Shown here: one piece after another, positions 60,712 to 64,000 of the stretch
Numbering within the stretch: the first letter of the stretch is position 1
How the letters are laid out: every line of letters starts with the position of its first letter
Assembly (NCBI RefSeq): GCF_900114085.1
Contig: NZ_FORU01000002.1
Coordinates: forward strand, 186,001-250,000
Direction of reading: 5' to 3'
DNA from: Myroides guanonis
Lineage (GTDB): Bacteria > Bacteroidota > Bacteroidia > Flavobacteriales > Flavobacteriaceae
DNA length: 64,000 bases
Program-made: the position numbers and the translations under genes
Notes under the pieces: generated by a model
What the model saw: the letters and a program-made list of their open reading frames with translations, nothing else
Database searches by the model: none
Told to the model about the DNA's origin: nothing

Positions 60712-61569
60712 TTATTTATTTACAACCATATCTGTTTGAGATTTAGCAATTTTACATAGCTCATATAAATCAATTCCCATAGAATTTTTATAATAACTTA
60801 CTGCATAAGCTTCTTTCTCACGTATTTTTGAACGCCCAAATTCACTCGGAATTGCATCTACCATAGCATTGTACTTCTCAACATCTTGTAACATTGTTGC
60901 TACCATTTCTGCGAAATCCTCCCCTGGAGCACTTCTAGAATAAGCAGAAATGAATCCCAAGGAATTTGCTTCAGCGTTACTTGCATTTTGCCAATCGGCG
61001 CGATAACTCCCAGGTGTGATCTTAAGAAAAGCTCCTTCGTCAAATGGCCATTTCATGTTTAAGATATGAACATACTCATGTTGAATTGTATGAATAAACT
61101 GCTCCACTTGACTTCTATTCTTTGTATCTAACTTATTTAACTCAAATAAAGAGATTCTAACTCCTTGCTCAGCTACCCCTAACGTAACGGTACCATTAGT
61201 GTTAGAATTCACACTACCAACCAAAACCAATTCTTTAGCAGCAGTTTCTTTTACAAACATCTCTCCCGCTATTTTCTCATAACTATCTAACCAAATAGCT
61301 TTTACAACTTCAAGAGTAGGCTGAACTCTATCAACTCTTGGAGGAGTTAAATATCTATTCATATCTACTTTATATTGATCCCATCGATAAAATACTTGCA
61401 TATTATAAGTTTCCAAATAATTCTTGTCAATCCAATTATCTAATTCTGTTTTACGCTCAGGTGTTAAATCTATACGAGTTTCTCCTAAACTGTCCTCTTT
61501 ACTACAAGATGCAAATCCCAAAGTACCCAAAAGGCAAGCTAAACTAAATATTTTTAATGTACTCTTCAT
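60712..61569 (-). CDS. Substrate import-associated zinc metallohydrolase lipoprotein
   Basis: This 285-residue lipoprotein (lipobox FASC, Cys22) contains the zinc-protease motif HEYVH at 164-168 and a later acidic GEDFAEMVA segment (about 216-224) that could supply the third zinc ligand. It matches the family of HExxH lipoproteins that accompany SusC/SusD-like systems (TIGR04549). It probably clips a peptide or glycoprotein substrate at the cell surface before import. It lies 7 bases after the SusD-like gene. Confidence 0.88.
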   Translation of the reverse strand: MKSTLKIFSLACLLGTLGFASCSKEDSLGETRIDLTPERKTELDNWIDKNYLETYNMQVFYRWDQYKVDMNRYLTPPRVDRVQPTLEVVKAIWLDSYEKIAGEMFVKETAAKELVLVGSVNSNTNGTVTLGVAEQGVRISLFELNKLDTKNRSQVEQFIHTIQHEYVHILNMKWPFDEGAFLKITPGSYRADWQNASNAEANSLGFISAYSRSAPGEDFAEMVATMLQDVEKYNAMVDAIPSEFGRSKIREKEAYAVSYYKNSMGIDLYELCKIAKSQTDMVVNK

Positions 61570-61576
61570 AATCTTA

Positions 61577-63073
61577 TTAATTTCTTGGATTATCTATAAG
61601 CCCCGCAGAAACTACGTGCAAAGGCAAAGGTAATTGACGTTTCAAGTCTCCTTTTTCTAATACAATTTCTGTTCCACCTGCAAATTTGTGAATTACTTTA
61701 ATATCAAAACGCTTAATATCAAACCAGCGCTTTCCTTCCTGTATAAATTCCCTTCTTTTTGCTTCAAGAATTGATTTCAAAACGACAGTTTGCTCAATGG
61801 TCATGCTATAAAACGGAGTTAACTCATCACTCACATATGGCGTCAATTCGACTAATTTTGCATAAGTTAACTTGTCAGTCAATTCATTATAACCATTTGT
61901 ACGAGTTCCTAAGAAAAATTCTAACCCCTTAATAGCTTCTTCAATACGCCCTTCCATCACCAAAGCTTCTAATCTATTCAAATAAACCTCATCATTACTA
62001 AACAACACATAATTAACAAAAGGCATACCTGTACCAGCAGATGGATCATCAAGTCTAAAATACTCTCCTAATTTTGGATAAACAACTGTAACATTACTAT
62101 TGTAAGAAGCTCCTTCATATAACCATTCTTTCTTAAAAGGATTAAGTGCTCTACCCATTATAGATGCCTCATCCTTACCGGTTAAGAAAAATCTTGAACC
62201 ACCAACATATCCATATCTCCAATATGAGGATATTTGAGTGTTAACTAACAAATTTGTAACATGCTCAGGTCTACTATAATACTGAAATTTCTCATTTGTT
62301 CCAACCAACTTGAATGCTTTATAATCTCTAATAAATGCTTTAGGATTAGCAGCTAAATAATCTGAATACTCCAATACTTTCGCCCAATTTGCTTTTGCTA
62401 AATAAAATTTAGTAGCAAATGCATAAGCCGCATGTTTATTAAAATGGAATTTAGGCTGCCTATAATTATCACTAACGGATTTCAAACCTTCTTCTAAATC
62501 TGCTTCAATCTTAGCATAAACATCAGCAACACTTTCTCGTTCATATAATTTAATCAATTCTCGTTCTGGAGAATCAACATAAGGAACCCCTAAATCACTT
62601 TCTGCAGTTGCAGGATCATATGCTTTCCCCCATATTTGAACCAATTCAAAATGAGCAAAAGCACGAGCAATTAAGGCTTCTGCACGTAACCCTGAATATT
62701 CTGGATCATCAGACACTCCCATTTTTTCCATTGCATCTAAGGCTTCATTAGCTGCAGCGATTGCAGCATATGATGAATCCCAAAATCCAGTTGGAGTATC
62801 TTGAGTAATACCTTCTTCCAATTTCCAACTATACTGATCTAACTGATTATCCTTGGTCAAGGTTAAATTTTCAGAATCAAAGACATTATCAGACATCAAT
62901 TCTAAAAAAGGAGTTGCACTAGTTTGTGAATAAGCAGTTACTAAAAGTTCACCAACTTTTTCTTTGCTATCTACTTGCGTCCTATTATCAGGAACTTCAG
63001 AAAGAAACTCATCACACGAAGAGAACCCTGCTGCAAGAATCAAACAAGATATATATATATTAATTTTTTTCAT
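61577..63073 (-). CDS. SusD/RagB-like nutrient-binding lipoprotein
   Basis: This 498-residue surface lipoprotein (lipobox GFSSC, Cys20) has the SusD/RagB helical repeats (ALDAMEKMG, RAEALIARAFAHFELVQIWG as a TPR-like helix) and the C-terminal ILEAKRREFIQEGKRWFDIKR motif typical of the family, given here as RREFIQEGKRWFDIKR. With SusC it forms the lid-and-barrel import complex. It lies 12 bases after susC and 7 before the HExxH gene. The absence of sugar-degrading enzymes and presence of a metalloprotease suggest a peptide-like substrate. Confidence 0.93.
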   Translation of the reverse strand: MKKINIYISCLILAAGFSSCDEFLSEVPDNRTQVDSKEKVGELLVTAYSQTSATPFLELMSDNVFDSENLTLTKDNQLDQYSWKLEEGITQDTPTGFWDSSYAAIAAANEALDAMEKMGVSDDPEYSGLRAEALIARAFAHFELVQIWGKAYDPATAESDLGVPYVDSPERELIKLYERESVADVYAKIEADLEEGLKSVSDNYRQPKFHFNKHAAYAFATKFYLAKANWAKVLEYSDYLAANPKAFIRDYKAFKLVGTNEKFQYYSRPEHVTNLLVNTQISSYWRYGYVGGSRFFLTGKDEASIMGRALNPFKKEWLYEGASYNSNVTVVYPKLGEYFRLDDPSAGTGMPFVNYVLFSNDEVYLNRLEALVMEGRIEEAIKGLEFFLGTRTNGYNELTDKLTYAKLVELTPYVSDELTPFYSMTIEQTVVLKSILEAKRREFIQEGKRWFDIKRFDIKVIHKFAGGTEIVLEKGDLKRQLPLPLHVVSAGLIDNPRN

Positions 63074-63085
63074 AATACTCGTTTA

Positions 63086-64000
63086 TTAAAATCCAACATT
63101 TAACGTTAAAGTGTATTGTGTTGTAACTGGCATAGCCACACCACCACTTCTAAAAAACTCCGGATCTTGTCCATTCAATTTCTTATCAGCATAGATCAAC
63201 CATGGATTAGAAGCAGTAGCTCTTAATGTCAAATTTGATAGTTTTAATTGTTTCTTAACCAAATCAGGAAATTCATATCCTAAAGAAACGTCTTTTAATC
63301 TCACAAAACCACCGTCAGCAATACGAGCATCAGAATAATTATAAGAATTATAAGCTTTTGCAAGTCCACTACTTCCATAATATCTTGACAAAGCACCATC
63401 AGCAATAACTGGAATATCAGTTGTCAACTCATCTCCAGGATTAATCCATCTATTTTCAAAGTCTCTAGTAAATACATCTAAATCTGAGTATCCACTTTTA
63501 AAAGTTGGTGCCATACGAATTTTATTACCACCAGAAGCAACAATAAATACATTTAATGACCAATTTTTGTAGTTAAATGTATTAGATAAACCCAAAGATT
63601 TATTAGGTTCTACAGACCCTTCATATTTTAAATAATCTGTAATATTATTTCGATCTTGGAAGTTAGCTCCTGATACATTATCTGTAACACCATCCGCTTG
63701 AATAAATGTAGGCATACCGTCATCATTTAATCCAGTAAATTGATAAGAATAAATTGAATTTCTTGGTCTTCCAACAACATTTCCACCAGTTTCAGTAACT
63801 AGATCAATAACTCTTGATACATTTTGCAATTTATCAATACGTTGATCATAATAAGAAGCATTAATAGTTGTTGACCATTTAAAATCTTCTGAAACTATAT
63901 TACGCGTTGTAATACCGAATTCGATTCCTTTAGTAGTCATATCCGCATTATTTCCAAGCTTGCTTCTTTGTCCTCCAATACCAGATGTAGTAACCACATC
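63086..64000 (-). CDS. SusC/RagA-like TonB-dependent receptor (5' part beyond window)
   Basis: This is the C-terminal third of a SusC-type outer-membrane receptor, at least 304 residues inside the window with the frame open to the edge. It shows the late SusC features: ATGI-type turn (here TTKGIEFGITTRNI), RPRNSIYSYQFTGLNDDG, the LGLSNTFNYKNWSLNVFIVASGG barrel segment in part, ADGGFVRLKDVSLGYEFP, LRATASNPWLIYADKKLNGQ in part and the closing QYTLTLNVGF with terminal Phe. The signal peptide, plug and most of the barrel lie beyond 64000. Confidence 0.93.
   Translation of the reverse strand, partial: DVVTTSGIGGQRSKLGNNADMTTKGIEFGITTRNIVSEDFKWSTTINASYYDQRIDKLQNVSRVIDLVTETGGNVVGRPRNSIYSYQFTGLNDDGMPTFIQADGVTDNVSGANFQDRNNITDYLKYEGSVEPNKSLGLSNTFNYKNWSLNVFIVASGGNKIRMAPTFKSGYSDLDVFTRDFENRWINPGDELTTDIPVIADGALSRYYGSSGLAKAYNSYNYSDARIADGGFVRLKDVSLGYEFPDLVKKQLKLSNLTLRATASNPWLIYADKKLNGQDPEFFRSGGVAMPVTTQYTLTLNVGF

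Noticed and set aside
59425-64000. Genomic island integrated at tRNA-Ser
   Set aside because: The tRNA is intact with its own terminator, no integrase is present and no repeat of the tRNA 3' end was found in the window.
1-64000. CRISPR array or other regular repeat array
   Set aside because: No set of evenly spaced repeats was found; the only periodic array is the three AAAGTGG copies at mraZ.

Overview
The window is a chromosomal piece of an AT-rich member of the Bacteroidota, most likely the family Flavobacteriaceae. The support is: TonB-dependent receptors with N-terminal carboxypeptidase-regulatory-like domains, a SusC/SusD pair, an IPExxxVDY protein beside pyk, a DUF3109 protein, GTG/ATG starts without Shine-Dalgarno sequences, and many copies of the Bacteroidota -7 promoter element TAnnTTTG. 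A chromosomal subclass B1 metallo-beta-lactamase would suit Myroides or a relative, but the genus is a guess.

Layout. 1-7.6 kb (minus): the start of the division and cell-wall cluster, mraZ-rsmH-ftsL-ftsI-murE-mraY-murD, with overlapping genes and murD cut by the window edge. Ahead of mraZ is a three-copy, 10-bp-period AAAGTGG array that looks like the MraZ operator, followed by 0.8 kb of G-poor DNA without genes. 8.5-12.6 kb (minus): purF, a PfkB kinase, rnhA, purN. 12.7-17.2 kb (plus): acpP, fabF, rnc, an IPExxxVDY protein, pyk. 17.3-24 kb (minus): HD phosphohydrolase, acyl-ACP desaturase, an acyltransferase, a bacilliredoxin, and an iron-uptake pair (PepSY membrane protein and siderophore-type TonB receptor). 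24-26.06 kb has no long gene but contains minus-strand promoter and terminator signals, stem-loops, and a 17-20-codon Cys-containing ORF sitting on an intrinsic terminator.

26-39 kb: yraN-like gene, LD-carboxypeptidase, dinB, a KefC-type antiporter, a B1 metallo-beta-lactamase with a lipoprotein signal, a decayed amidohydrolase, a DtxR-family regulator divergent from a second TonB receptor across a palindromic operator, a glutamate synthase-like oxidoreductase, a small membrane protein, two tandem RlpA proteins and a CYTH protein. 39-45 kb (plus): a Gcr-type membrane protein, a LytS/LytR-type two-component pair and a second cation/proton antiporter. 45-59.5 kb: CtpA protease, dCMP deaminase, TerB-like protein, fructose-1,6-bisphosphatase, GNAT enzyme, aspartate kinase, a 1136-residue outer-membrane protein of unknown role, 2H phosphoesterase, DUF3109 protein, retropepsin-like protein, TatD nuclease, acyltransferase, asparaginase, and tRNA-Ser(GGA). 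59.8-64 kb (minus): a SusC/SusD import locus with a HExxH lipoprotein and a DUF4302 lipoprotein; susC runs off the edge.

Most of the window is housekeeping. The places most worth a second look are the MraZ operator, the 24-26 kb region with its candidate leader peptide and small RNAs, the metal-regulator palindromes shared by the two TonB receptors, the lipoprotein-type metallo-beta-lactamase next to a dead amidohydrolase, and the large uncharacterised outer-membrane protein. Several start sites are placed downstream of the longest reading frame because a TAnnTTTG promoter element overlaps the upstream start.
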